Origin: Methylobacterium sp. Leaf91
GTDB taxonomy: Bacteria; Pseudomonadota; Alphaproteobacteria; Rhizobiales; Beijerinckiaceae
Assembly: GCF_001422815.1 (NCBI RefSeq)
Contig: NZ_LMMP01000049.1
Coordinates: forward strand, 126,851 to 190,850
Direction: 5' to 3'
Length of the DNA: 64,000 bases
In this document: positions 16,463 to 24,990 of the stretch, piece by piece
Layout: each line of letters begins with the position of its first letter
How positions within the stretch are numbered: the first letter of the stretch is position 1
Program-made: the position numbers and the translations under genes
Notes under the pieces: generated by a model
Seen by the model: the letters and a program-made list of their open reading frames with translations, nothing else
Told to the model about the DNA's origin: nothing
The model's database searches: none

Positions 16463-17001
16463 GACCCCGCTCCGTTCGTCGCCAAGCGCGCCAGGATCCG
16501 GTCCAACGTCACCGGGGCCCAGTCCCAGCAATCCACGCCGACATCGGCACGCGTCGCCGTGCCCGGGACCGAACCATGGGAATGCCCATGCAGGTGAAGG
16601 CCAACCCGGTGGGAGCGAGGGTAGCTCACATGAGGGTAATGGCTCAGCCATATGGAGCGCATCACGCCCGCCGGGTCCGGCAGGGCGATCATCGCCACGT
16701 CCCGGACGGGCTCGGCCCAGGGGAGGCGTTCACCGATCCGCTCGTGGTTGCCACGGATCAGGAGCTTGCGACCGTTAACGCGTAGGAAAATCGCGAGCGC
16801 ATAAGTCTCGGTGCACCGGTATGCGAAGTCGCCCAGGTGCCAGACCGTGTCATCCGGGTGGACGACGGCGTTCCAACGTTCGACCAGGGTCTCGTCGTGC
16901 TCGTGAAGCGAAGCGAACGGTCGCTGGGTCTGCATCCTCGGGCTGAGGATGAGAGCTTGATGGCCAACGTGGCTGTCGGCCGTGAAATGTACCTTTGGCA
17001 T
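16459..17001 (-). CDS. Metallophosphoesterase, small phage/plasmid type
   Basis: The start at 17001 (MPKVHFTADSHVGHQAL) places the first metal-binding block at the N-terminus, as the fold requires. The other blocks are VWHLGDFAYR, LLIRGNHERIGERL, SIWLSHYP and GLHLHGHSHGSVPG. At 180 residues it belongs to the small class often found in phages and plasmids. It overlaps the following phosphoesterase by four bases. The physiological substrate (nucleotide, 2',3'-cyclic ends or protein phosphate) cannot be told. Confidence 0.85.
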   Translation of the reverse strand: MPKVHFTADSHVGHQALILSPRMQTQRPFASLHEHDETLVERWNAVVHPDDTVWHLGDFAYRCTETYALAIFLRVNGRKLLIRGNHERIGERLPWAEPVRDVAMIALPDPAGVMRSIWLSHYPHVSYPRSHRVGLHLHGHSHGSVPGTATRADVGVDCWDWAPVTLDRILARLATNGAGS

Positions 17002-17155
17002 TTTAGCCTCTCGCAATTGCGGAGGCTTCGCGCGCGGCATCGCTCTCCGGGATTAGTCGGTCGGGGGCGGCGCCATGCGTTTCATCGTTACTATCCTTGA
17101 AGCTTCCGCGTGATCGCCTGGCCGGTCCCCGAACGCAAGGGGCGTGAGAAGCTTG

Positions 17156-18445
17156 TCAGGCCGCGGCGACTATCGGAATCTCGTCGAGGCGGGTCGTGTA
17201 ACGGGGCGACCGCATCTTGAACTTGGTCGACCATTCGCGTTTCGGGGCGAACCCGGCGGCGCCCGGGACGACGGCGCCTCGTCCGAAGCGGCGATTGCAG
17301 GCGTCGAGCGCCTCCATCAGGGCGGCTCCCATCTCGCGGTCGAGTTGGCCCAAGCCCGGCATCGCACGCTGCGATGCGGCCAGCGGCATCAGGTCGGTGG
17401 TGACCACCCCGGCCTTGGAATAGCGGAACCCGTCCCGCCAGGTCTTCCGGACGCCGTGGGTGGCGGCCTTCACCAGGGCGAGAGTGTCGCTGGTCGCCTC
17501 GGGGAGCGTCACGACGGTCGAGACCGAGCGTTGAGGCCGGTCGCGGTCATGCTCCGAGGTGTGGAAGAAGACTGTCACGTGGTTGGTCGCCAACCCCTCG
17601 CGGCGGAGCTTCTCGCCGAGTCTGGAGGCATGGGTGGCGACGGCCTGCTCCATGGTGGCGCGATCCTCGACGCGCTCGGAGAACGACCGGGTGACGGCGC
17701 ATCCCTTACGGGTGGCGGCTACCGTCTCCAGGTCTAGGCAGGCCATACCCCGCAGCTCGTGGACGAGGCGCTCGCCCACGACTGTCATGGCCTTGCGGGC
17801 GACGCGTGGGTCGAGGTCGCGGACATCGGCGGCGCTGTCGCATCCCAGGGCTTCCAGGCGCCGGGCGTTTGCCGGCCCCACACCCCAGATGTCGCCCACC
17901 GGGATGCGGATGATCCAGTGGTCGTACTGCTCCGGGTCGGTCAGGTCGCAGACCCCTTCGAGCTCGGGTACCTTCTTGGCGATGTGGTTGGCGAGCTTGG
18001 CCAACGTCTTGGTCGACCCGATGCCGACGCAGGTGGGGATGCCCGTCCAGGCCCGTACGGTCGCCCGCATGTCCCTGCATAAGGACGCCCGGTCCTGGTT
18101 GCGCACGTCGGAGATGTCGAGAAAACTCTCGTCGATGGAGTAAATCTCGATGCGGGGCGAGAAGTCCCGGTAGACCGCGTTCACCCGGGCCGACATGTCT
18201 CCATAAAGGGCGTAGTTCGAGGAGTAGACTTGGACACCCTGCTGCCGGCACATGTCCCGGATCTTGAACCAGGGCTCGCCCATCCGGATGCCGAGCGCCT
18301 TGGCCTCGTTGGTCCGGGCAATCGCGCAGCCATCGTTGTTGGACAGCACGATCACCGGCACCTTCGCCAGCCGAGCATCGAAGACCCGCTCGCACGAGCA
18401 GTAGAACGAGTTGCCGTCGGAGAGCGCGTAGGCCCGGGCGCTCAT
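17156..18445 (-). CDS. umuC: DNA polymerase V catalytic subunit (UmuC)
   Basis: UmuC is a Y-family polymerase that copies damaged DNA during the SOS response. The 429 residues include the metal ligand Asp10 in YALSDGNSFYCSCE and the catalytic Asp-Glu at 105-106 in IYSIDESFLDIS. The palm/thumb section contains IPTCVGIGSTKTLAKLANHI, followed by an UmuC-type C-terminal region. It overlaps umuD by four bases (ATGA), so the two are translated together. Plasmid-borne umuDC/rumAB-like pairs are common on mobile elements, fitting the island context. Confidence 0.95.
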   Translation of the reverse strand: MSARAYALSDGNSFYCSCERVFDARLAKVPVIVLSNNDGCAIARTNEAKALGIRMGEPWFKIRDMCRQQGVQVYSSNYALYGDMSARVNAVYRDFSPRIEIYSIDESFLDISDVRNQDRASLCRDMRATVRAWTGIPTCVGIGSTKTLAKLANHIAKKVPELEGVCDLTDPEQYDHWIIRIPVGDIWGVGPANARRLEALGCDSAADVRDLDPRVARKAMTVVGERLVHELRGMACLDLETVAATRKGCAVTRSFSERVEDRATMEQAVATHASRLGEKLRREGLATNHVTVFFHTSEHDRDRPQRSVSTVVTLPEATSDTLALVKAATHGVRKTWRDGFRYSKAGVVTTDLMPLAASQRAMPGLGQLDREMGAALMEALDACNRRFGRGAVVPGAAGFAPKREWSTKFKMRSPRYTTRLDEIPIVAAA

Positions 18446-18870
18446 TCGCAGCGGCGCTTCGCACAGACGGACCCGGAGACGACGCCCCAGACCTCAATGA
18501 CAGCGTCGGGGGAGAGTTGGAACTCGGGGAAGCGAGGGTTGGCGAAGTGCAGCGAGATGCGCGGCCCTTGGCGCTTCCAGACCTTGAAGGATCGCTCGCC
18601 GTCGATGTCGACAACGACGATGTCGCCGTTGCGCGGGGTGAGCGAGCGGTCGACGACGGCGAGGTCGCCGTCGAACAGGCGGGCTAGGATCATGCTGTCG
18701 CCGGCGACCCGGACCAGGAAGGTGGCCGGGCGGTTGACGATCAGTAGGCGCTGGAGGTCGATCTCTTCCTCGATGAAGTCGTCGGCCGGGCTCGGGAAGC
18801 CGGCCTGGACAGGCTTGGCGAGAAGGGACACCGGCATGGGAAAGCCGATGTTTATGCCAGTGATCTGCAT
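18442..18870 (-). CDS. umuD: UmuD-type SOS mutagenesis protein (S24-family autoprotease)
   Basis: UmuD cuts itself when RecA filaments form, and the product joins UmuC to make polymerase V. The start at 18870 (MQITGINIGFPMPVSL) gives 142 residues, the usual UmuD size; upstream in-frame codons are non-coding. The cleavage site is Ala23-Gly24 in VQAGFPSP, the nucleophile is Ser59 in VAGDSMI and the general base is Lys96 in SFKVWKR. All three positions match the E. coli layout. A perfect LexA-type box lies about 22 bases upstream. Confidence 0.95.
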   Translation of the reverse strand: MQITGINIGFPMPVSLLAKPVQAGFPSPADDFIEEEIDLQRLLIVNRPATFLVRVAGDSMILARLFDGDLAVVDRSLTPRNGDIVVVDIDGERSFKVWKRQGPRISLHFANPRFPEFQLSPDAVIEVWGVVSGSVCAKRRCE

Positions 18871-18891
18871 GGTGCTCCTCCAAGAGTCCAG

Positions 18892-18906
18892 GAACAAAAG
18901 CAGAAC
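18892..18906 (-). promoter_or_regulatory. Alphaproteobacterial LexA (SOS) box of umuDC
   Basis: The transcribed strand reads GTTCTGCTTTTGTTC, an exact match to the alphaproteobacterial LexA consensus GTTC-N7-GTTC. It sits 22 bases before the umuD start, where LexA would block transcription. Confidence 0.9.
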
Positions 18907-19063
18907 ACGTTTGGCCGGTTCCGTATAGCGGCTACGCTTGGGTGCGAAGCCACAATTCGATGAGGTCCCGCCGATGGTGGAGTGGGGAAAACCCGTCTCC
19001 CGCGATAGAGGCGGTTCATGCACCCGCCGTCCGCGAAGGGATGCCACGGACGGTAGGGGTGGA

Positions 19064-21067
19064 CTACGTAGGCAGGGCGCCGTTGATCGCCCGGATCACC
19101 TTCTCCGCATTGTCCAGGGTGGCCTCGATGGCGGGGGTCTTTTCGTCCAGAACGGCGGGATTGCGAATAAGCCAGTCCGCCGGCGTGAAGTGATCGAACT
19201 CTGGCGTGTCGGGAGGCAGCAGCTTGAAGGCCGCCTCCACCCGCTTGACCAGTCGCACCATACCCCCCGCCTCCTTGTCGAGCTTGGCGGTCGTCAGCAC
19301 ACCGCGGCCCTTCAGGCCGTAGGCTCCGTTGACAATGGCGAGGTAGACTTCCGGGTCGAAGATGTCCTCGACATCCCCCTCTGGCAGGCCGAGCACGTCG
19401 GGGTAGTTCATGATGCGGTTCTCGGGGATCGCACCTGCGGCCCGGAGTTGCTCCAGCTTGCGCTTGTCGCCCTGAGCCCTGTCGGACATCACCGCGAGGT
19501 GCAGCTTCGCGCCCTTGAACAGCGAGACGAACGACTGGATCTTGTCGAGGCCGCCGGCCGGGCAGATCGTCCAGCGCGGATCGAGCGCGATACGCTTGCG
19601 GCGCTTCAACTGGGCCGAGAGCGCATTGAGGAAGACGAGGTCGCCGGGCCCCTCGACCAGCAAGGTGTGCTTGCCGATGAACAGGGCCTGGGTCACGTCG
19701 TAGCCCAGCGCCGCCTGGAGCGGGAACAGCGTGTCCGGATCGGTCGCCAGGACGTCATCGCGCACCTTGGTGCCCTTCGTCGTCGGGAAGCCGTTCGGCC
19801 GCTGTTCGATCTGGTCCTCGACGATGCGCGAGAGCGTCAGGTCGTCGGGTGGAACCATGAACGGCGAATGGGTCGAGAACACCACTTGGTGGTGGGGCAC
19901 CAGCTTGTCGCCGAAGTACCTCAACAGGTCGGCCTGGGCCTTTCCGTGAAGGGTCAGCCCTGGCTCGTCGAGCAGGAGCACCAGGCTGCCGCCCTGCTTG
20001 CTGACCTGGGCGAACTTCACCAGGAACGAGAAGAACCAGATGAAACCGGCGCTCCGCTCCGAGAAGGGGACCGAGACGCGATGCAGGATGTTTTTGACGC
20101 GGGCGCGCGCGATCACGCCCTCGTCAAACGGCGCGGGGTCGTTCGGCTCCGCCTTTGTGACCCTGACCTCGATCTCCAGGAACGGGTTCTGGGTCCAGTA
20201 TTCCCGCAGTTGGTCGGTGATCGCGTTCGACGCGGATTCGCATTTCGCGTTCAGCGACTCGTAGGTCTTCGACTCGCGGATCTCCTCGACCGAGGTCCCG
20301 GCGAACTCCAGGAAATCGAGGAAAACCAGCTCGGGGACTTCGAGAGGCTCGCTCGACCTATGCGGGCGGCGACCAAATCGATGGACGCCGCCATCCTCGT
20401 CCCTCTCGATGTCGTCGACGCGGATCTGGCCGGCCATGCGGTCGTAGTGCGAGAAGTACATGAAGCTTGGGCAGGCCGAGCGAACGTGGCTCGCAATAGC
20501 GTTGAGCACCGATTTGCCTGGCAAGGCTTCCAGGGCATCCAGTAGCGCCTGTTGGGCTGCGGATATTTCCTCCAGGCCCTCCAGGGCCTTCCGGACCGCT
20601 GCCGCCGAACCGGAGGCCGCAAAGGCGCGTCGCTCATCCTCGGTTAGCCCATGCCTGTCGGTGAGGAAGGCCATGCAGGCGGCCTCGTCGAGGTGCACGG
20701 TCACTCCGATCCCGCCACCGTAGCGCCGGCTGAGGGTCACCTGGGACGACGCGAGGCAGCCGGGCCCGAAAGATGCGGCGAGGTCGTTCATCTCGGCGTC
20801 GGACAAGGTCCACCGGGTCGCGATGACCATGGCGTCGTCGTCCGCGTGACGCCTCTCGTATTCGTTCAGGTAACGCCGCGGGTAGTCCCGCTCACGGTCG
20901 AACGTGATAGGCGTCGACGCATGGGGTTTCAGGCCGGCGAGCGCGTGAAGCAGTGCCGTCTTGCCTGCCTCGTTCTTGCCGACGAGGCAGGCCATGTCGC
21001 CGAGGGTGATCTCGCCGGAATCCTCGACGCTGCGAAAATTCGTGACCCTGAAACTGTCGAGCTTCAT
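19064..21067 (-). CDS. OLD-family ATPase with TOPRIM nuclease domain
   Basis: The 667-residue protein starting at 21067 (MKLDSFRVTNFRSVEDSG) has an SMC/RecF-like ATPase: Walker A GKNEAGKT (30-37), a signature-like SERSAGFIWFF (337-347), Walker B LVLLLDEPGL (about 363-371) and the switch His400 in FSTHSPF. A TOPRIM domain follows, with Glu472 in LLVEGPGDLVFL and Asp529 in LAVMSDRAQGD. This is the layout of OLD (overcoming lysogenization defect) nucleases and of the GajA part of Gabija. It is third in an operon after a TIR and a DUF2235 gene, so an anti-phage role is likely. No UvrD-like GajB helicase is adjacent. Confidence 0.88.
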   Translation of the reverse strand: MKLDSFRVTNFRSVEDSGEITLGDMACLVGKNEAGKTALLHALAGLKPHASTPITFDRERDYPRRYLNEYERRHADDDAMVIATRWTLSDAEMNDLAASFGPGCLASSQVTLSRRYGGGIGVTVHLDEAACMAFLTDRHGLTEDERRAFAASGSAAAVRKALEGLEEISAAQQALLDALEALPGKSVLNAIASHVRSACPSFMYFSHYDRMAGQIRVDDIERDEDGGVHRFGRRPHRSSEPLEVPELVFLDFLEFAGTSVEEIRESKTYESLNAKCESASNAITDQLREYWTQNPFLEIEVRVTKAEPNDPAPFDEGVIARARVKNILHRVSVPFSERSAGFIWFFSFLVKFAQVSKQGGSLVLLLDEPGLTLHGKAQADLLRYFGDKLVPHHQVVFSTHSPFMVPPDDLTLSRIVEDQIEQRPNGFPTTKGTKVRDDVLATDPDTLFPLQAALGYDVTQALFIGKHTLLVEGPGDLVFLNALSAQLKRRKRIALDPRWTICPAGGLDKIQSFVSLFKGAKLHLAVMSDRAQGDKRKLEQLRAAGAIPENRIMNYPDVLGLPEGDVEDIFDPEVYLAIVNGAYGLKGRGVLTTAKLDKEAGGMVRLVKRVEAAFKLLPPDTPEFDHFTPADWLIRNPAVLDEKTPAIEATLDNAEKVIRAINGALPT

Positions 21068-21124
21068 CCGAGACCTCGTTATATGGTCGGCCTCGGCGGA
21101 GGCCTGCATGTGAAAGGATGATGG

Positions 21125-22735
21125 TTAGGGCGTGCCCGGAGCCGAAGCCTGCGCGGGTGCAGGGGCGGCCGGAGATCCGTCGTTGAAATCCCCGTGGGTG
21201 GCCAGCGCCTCCGGTCGGTAGGGGCCCCTGCCGGTGCATTGCGTCACCTCGGCCAACCGGAAGCGCCGGTAGACGGTCTCATGGACAGGCGCCCCGGGCG
21301 GCACGTAGCGTGGCTTCACCGCCCAGCCCAGCCTGCCGGCCAATGGCAGGAGCCAGCCGGGGACGATGCCCGCGATGGTGTCGCGCATCCCGGCGACCTC
21401 GCAGTGCTGCATGCCGTCGAAGGCCGGGTGCAGGTGCAATCGCCCGGTACCCGTCTTGCCCGGTTCCATCCCGTCGACCAGGAGCGGATACGGAATGGTC
21501 GTGGCCTCCTCGACCATCCAGTCCAGCGCGATGTCGGAGAGCCGGCTTTCGACCTCGGGATAACTCCCGCCCACGTCGGAATGGTTGCCTGCGAACCACA
21601 TCTGGATCAGCGGATCGGGCTCGTCGCCGACCCTTTGGCGAATGGCGTCCTTCTTCGCCCATTCGACACGGGGGAAGTCGGCGCGGGTCTCGTCGATTGC
21701 CAGGGCGTGCCGACCGTAGCCGACGTGGCCGCTGAGGAACCTGTCGTAGTTCCCGGACCGCCATTGCGCGAGGTTGAAGCGCGTCTTGCCGTTGACGGGG
21801 GAGTTCACGATGAACTTGATGGTGGTAGGAAGCCAGCGCCACAGGACGAAAGCCGCGCCGAGGATCGCGACGACCGCGAACGGCTTCCAGAACCCCGTAT
21901 GGAATGCAAGGTCGAGCACGACCGACGGCCCGGCGGCGAGCACGGCGGCCAGCGCGAACAGCCCTGCCGCGAGGCCCCAACGCCGTACGCCGACCGATCC
22001 GAGGGATGCGACGGTGTCGAACACGCCTACGAAATGAGGAGCCACGTTCGACCTCAGGTCGTCGCCTGACCCGTATCGGTGCCGGAACCGACGCGCCAGC
22101 TCCTGGCGCTCCCGGTCGTAGTCGCCCCGAGGGGACCCGGCGCCATACTCGTAGACTCCCATCACCGCCTCGTTGGCGATGTCGCGGGTCGTCTTCCGAA
22201 AACGTGGAAGGTAACTGCCGGGGGGTAGTGCCTCGGCCGGCGGCGGGAGCGCGTGCTTCCGGCCTGGAAGCTTCTCCTTCATCCATTGGCCAACCGCCGC
22301 CCAAAGGCTTGGGGCCTTGCACTCGCCCCCGGGCGCAATCGTCGGGACGCCACACAGGAAGAGCACGTTTGCCACGCAACGGGCCGTGTAGGCTCCTCGG
22401 CTGAAGCCCACGAGGAAGATACGGTCGCCCGGCTCGTAGTGGTCGATGATGAAGGCGTAGCAGTCGGCGATGTTCTTCGTGATGCCGAGGCCCGTCACCG
22501 AGGACAGGAGCTTCTGCAGCCTTCGGTAGGCGCTCAGCAACCCGGTGGCTGAGCCGTCGGTCCCCAACCCGGGGTCGTAGAACGCCACCTGATCCTTCGG
22601 GTCGATGCCGCTGTCCGGGCCAACCCGGCAGACGCGATAGAGTTTGTAGACGTTGCTGAGGCGCTGCTCCTCGCGCAGCCCGCCCTCCTGGCCGGTCCCG
22701 TCCGAAAAGACGACAATGTTCTTCGGCATGCCCAT
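21125..22735 (-). CDS. DUF2235 alpha/beta-hydrolase with membrane segments
   Basis: DUF2235 is the fold of Tle1-type lipases and related hydrolases. The 536 residues show the opening block NIVVFSDGTGQ, the nucleophile elbow GFSRG (110-114, Ser112), VGVFDTVASLG with the likely acid Asp240, and FAGNHSDVGGSYPE with the likely His384. All three catalytic positions thus seem intact. Two hydrophobic stretches at about 254-275 and 282-303 probably anchor it in the membrane, splitting the hydrolase domain. The tail is Pro/Ala-rich. It lies 34 bases after the TIR gene and 57 before the OLD gene, making a membrane-acting effector plausible. Confidence 0.85.
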   Translation of the reverse strand: MGMPKNIVVFSDGTGQEGGLREEQRLSNVYKLYRVCRVGPDSGIDPKDQVAFYDPGLGTDGSATGLLSAYRRLQKLLSSVTGLGITKNIADCYAFIIDHYEPGDRIFLVGFSRGAYTARCVANVLFLCGVPTIAPGGECKAPSLWAAVGQWMKEKLPGRKHALPPPAEALPPGSYLPRFRKTTRDIANEAVMGVYEYGAGSPRGDYDRERQELARRFRHRYGSGDDLRSNVAPHFVGVFDTVASLGSVGVRRWGLAAGLFALAAVLAAGPSVVLDLAFHTGFWKPFAVVAILGAAFVLWRWLPTTIKFIVNSPVNGKTRFNLAQWRSGNYDRFLSGHVGYGRHALAIDETRADFPRVEWAKKDAIRQRVGDEPDPLIQMWFAGNHSDVGGSYPEVESRLSDIALDWMVEEATTIPYPLLVDGMEPGKTGTGRLHLHPAFDGMQHCEVAGMRDTIAGIVPGWLLPLAGRLGWAVKPRYVPPGAPVHETVYRRFRLAEVTQCTGRGPYRPEALATHGDFNDGSPAAPAPAQASAPGTP

Positions 22736-22769
22736 TCCGACCCCACGGGCCGCCCCCGAATTATATGGT

Positions 22770-23486
22770 TCAACCGGAAACCCGACTTCGCGTCGGCGGA
22801 CCGTCCTTGGTCCGCTTCGGGCCCGTAGCCCCCTTCATCCGTCGAGCGCCGGCGGTCTTGGCGTTCCCAATGGATGCCTTGCTCCTGGCCGCCCTGGCAG
22901 GCCTCGCTTTGGCATCCTCGGCCAGCGAGGCGCGCACCGCCCTGACCGCCCCGCGGATGCCCTGGGTCACGTCGTGAAAAGCCTCGTCCGCGGTTCGCCA
23001 GTTGCTCACCACCCGGCCGTCTCGCGAAAACACCTTCAGCGCCGAAGCGCCGGTATCCTTCCAGTCGCAGTGGCGGAGCACGACGACCACCACACGCATG
23101 GCGCCCCTGGCCCGGCGGCCCATCGCACGGCGGTACTCCAGTTGGCACCAGTGGCTATGGATGTACTCGGGGCTCATCAGCGCCACGAAGGCGTGGGCCT
23201 TCCGAAGCTTGCGGGAGATCTCGGTGTTCAGTGCGTCGCCGGCCTCCATGTCGCCGTCGAACCAGGTCTCGACCTCGTCGCGCTTCAGTTGCGCCAAGTG
23301 GACCTGCAGCTTTGCCTGCTGCGCCATGTTCGCGTGGCTGTAGGACACGAAGATCCGAACCGTTGGCTTCTCCGTCTTCGCCTTTGGTGCGCTCAGCTTT
23401 GGCGGACCGGAGGCGCACGCGGCCACCGCCCCTTTCGCCTTGGGTGGTGTAGCCTTCCTGGCCCCTGGCCCGGATTTCGTGCGCAA
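22770..23486 (-). CDS. TIR-domain protein
   Basis: Residues about 43-185 form a TIR domain: IFVSYSHAN (45-53), TWFDGDMEAGDALNTEI (74-90), AFVALMSPEYIHSHWCQLE with the catalytic-position Glu117, and a later VSNWRTADEAF. Bacterial TIR domains usually degrade NAD+ or make cyclic ADP-ribose signals after phage sensing; others only bind. The first 42 residues and the last 50 are Lys/Ala/Arg-rich and probably disordered. The start is a TTG at 23486 after a G-rich site, so the exact N-terminus is uncertain. It is the first gene of the three-gene TIR-DUF2235-OLD unit. Confidence 0.85.
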   Translation of the reverse strand: MRTKSGPGARKATPPKAKGAVAACASGPPKLSAPKAKTEKPTVRIFVSYSHANMAQQAKLQVHLAQLKRDEVETWFDGDMEAGDALNTEISRKLRKAHAFVALMSPEYIHSHWCQLEYRRAMGRRARGAMRVVVVVLRHCDWKDTGASALKVFSRDGRVVSNWRTADEAFHDVTQGIRGAVRAVRASLAEDAKARPARAARSKASIGNAKTAGARRMKGATGPKRTKDGPPTRSRVSG

Positions 23487-23647
23487 TGAGCCCCCCAGGC
23501 GGCGGCCAAGTTCAGGAATAATGTCGTCTGAACACGTTTTGTTCCAGTCGTCTTGCGCTCATCCTGCGCTGTGGATCTCTCCCGCTTCGAGCTTGCGGGA
23601 TTTGGGCCCGCGATGCGATCACCGCCGCCTCAAGGAGCGCTCACACA

Positions 23648-24059
23648 ATGAAAATTAGGGACCGCCACCCTCGACTCTGACCCCTGGAGCGCCACGAGAA
23701 GCGATATCGAACGCATACTCGTCGAAACCCACCAGGAGTTCGGTACCCGCCAATTCGAAGCTTACGCGGGCTACATAGACCGTGCGATTGGCATGGTCGC
23801 CGACGCACCAGAGAAACCTTCGTCGAAAGCTAGGCTTGAGCTCGGTCCCGAAACGCGTTCCTTCCACGTTGCACTCGCGACCGGACGGAAGGGAGGGGCG
23901 TCCCTTGTCCTGTACTATCGGGGGCAGGAGGACGGGCATGGGTACGCCGAGGTCGTCATCCTCCGAGTGCTGCCCGACAGAATGGAGCCGCGTCTCAGGT
24001 TGGCCGTCGATCTCGACCTGACCGAGGATGAGGACGACACACCCCAACCGGGGATGTGA
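23648..24059 (+). pseudogene. RelE/ParE-like toxin gene with frameshift at its start
   Basis: From 23652 one frame reads KLGTATLDPWSATRSDIERI, then LVETHQEFGTRQFEAYAGYI, SKARLELGPETRSFHVALAT and VVILRVLPDRMEPRLRL, the shape of a RelE/ParE-family toxin (about 135 residues). That frame has no start codon: a TGA precedes it directly. An ATG with four As (ATGAAAATTAGG, 23648) lies in another frame; removing one A would join them as M-K-L-G-T. The gene is thus probably inactivated by one base, unless the A-run slips. No antitoxin gene is recognisable upstream. Confidence 0.6.
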
Positions 24060-24196
24060 CGGCCGGAGGCAGCGAGATCATCCGCCGATCTTGCCTTCGG
24101 ATGCCATCCTGAACCGAATATCGCTGTGACGTGGAAGGGCTGTTTAACGCAACCCGCGGCCGCTCGGCTTTCATCCAACACCCGACGGGCGGTGGT

Positions 24197-24943
24197 TCAG
24201 CGCTTGACGAACCCGATGTCGACGGCGACGGCCTTGAGGCGCTCAGGCTCTCGCTCTTTCCGTTCGGAGTAGCGGTCAACGAGATAGGAGGAGCGCTCGC
24301 GGGTCAGGAGCGTGAACCTGACCAGTTCCTCACAGACGTCGACCACCCGGTCGTAGAGCGGCCCCGGCTTCATCCGACCGGCGTCATCGAACTCCTTATA
24401 GGCCACAGGCACCGAGGATTGGTTCGGAATGGTGATCATCCGCATCCAGCGACCAAGGATGCGGAGGTTGTTCACGGCGTTGAAGGACTGTGAGCCGCCC
24501 GAGACCTGCATCACCGCCAGGGTCCGCCCCTGCGTCGGGCGCACCGACCCCTCTGACAGCGGGAGCCAGTCGATCTGGCTCTTGATGACACCGGTCATGT
24601 TGCCGTGGCGCTCCGGGCTGACCCAGACATGCCCCTCCGACCAAATGGACAGGTCGCGCAGTTCCTGGACCTTGGGGTGGTCGGCGGTGCTGTCGTCGGG
24701 CAGTGGCAGGCCGTGCGCGTCGTAGATCCGGACCTCGCCGCCCAGGGCTTCCAGGAGCCGTGCCGCCTCGTAGGCAAGGAAGCGGCTGAACGAACGCTCC
24801 CGGAGCGAGCCGTACAGGATCAGGAAGCGCGGGGCGTGGGTGAACGGTGCCTGCACCTGAAGGTCGGTCGCCGCCGGGACCACGAAGTGCCCCTCGCTGA
24901 GGTTGGGCAATCCATCGGTGAAAGGATGTTGGGGCTTGTCCAA
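24197..24943 (-). CDS. arsH: ArsH, NADPH-dependent FMN reductase for organoarsenicals
   Basis: ArsH oxidises trivalent methylated and aromatic arsenicals to less toxic pentavalent forms, using NADPH and FMN in the cytoplasm. The 248 residues carry the flavodoxin-like FMN loop LILYGSLRERSFSRFLAYEA, the SPERHGNMTGVIKSQIDWLP block and TLAVMQVSGGSQSFNAVNNL, all diagnostic of ArsH. The start is a TTG at 24943 with GAGGAA nine bases before it. It is divergent from arsR, sharing the operator at 24965-24978, so it should be induced together with the ars operon. Confidence 0.95.
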   Translation of the reverse strand: MDKPQHPFTDGLPNLSEGHFVVPAATDLQVQAPFTHAPRFLILYGSLRERSFSRFLAYEAARLLEALGGEVRIYDAHGLPLPDDSTADHPKVQELRDLSIWSEGHVWVSPERHGNMTGVIKSQIDWLPLSEGSVRPTQGRTLAVMQVSGGSQSFNAVNNLRILGRWMRMITIPNQSSVPVAYKEFDDAGRMKPGPLYDRVVDVCEELVRFTLLTRERSSYLVDRYSERKEREPERLKAVAVDIGFVKR

Positions 24944-24964
24944 GAAGTTTCGTTCCTCTACGTT

Positions 24965-24978
24965 TCAACGATGGTTGA
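24965..24978. promoter_or_regulatory. Likely ArsR operator between arsH and arsR
   Basis: The dyad TCAAC-GATG-GTTGA lies in the 47-base gap between the divergent arsH and arsR genes, with ATATTGACAT next to it. Position and symmetry fit an ArsR-family binding site controlling both directions. Confidence 0.55.
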
Positions 24979-24990
24979 GATATTGACATC

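Noticed and set aside
19064..21067. Gabija system
   Set aside because: The OLD-type protein is GajA-like in layout, but no UvrD-like GajB helicase gene is adjacent; the partners are TIR and DUF2235.
22770..23486. Thoeris system
   Set aside because: A TIR gene is present, but no ThsA-type SIR2/SLOG or macro-domain protein lies next to it.
23530..23544. GAAC-N7-GTTC before the TIR gene as an SOS box
   Set aside because: The alphaproteobacterial box is a direct repeat (GTTC-N7-GTTC); this is an inverted one, so I list it only as a shared element.
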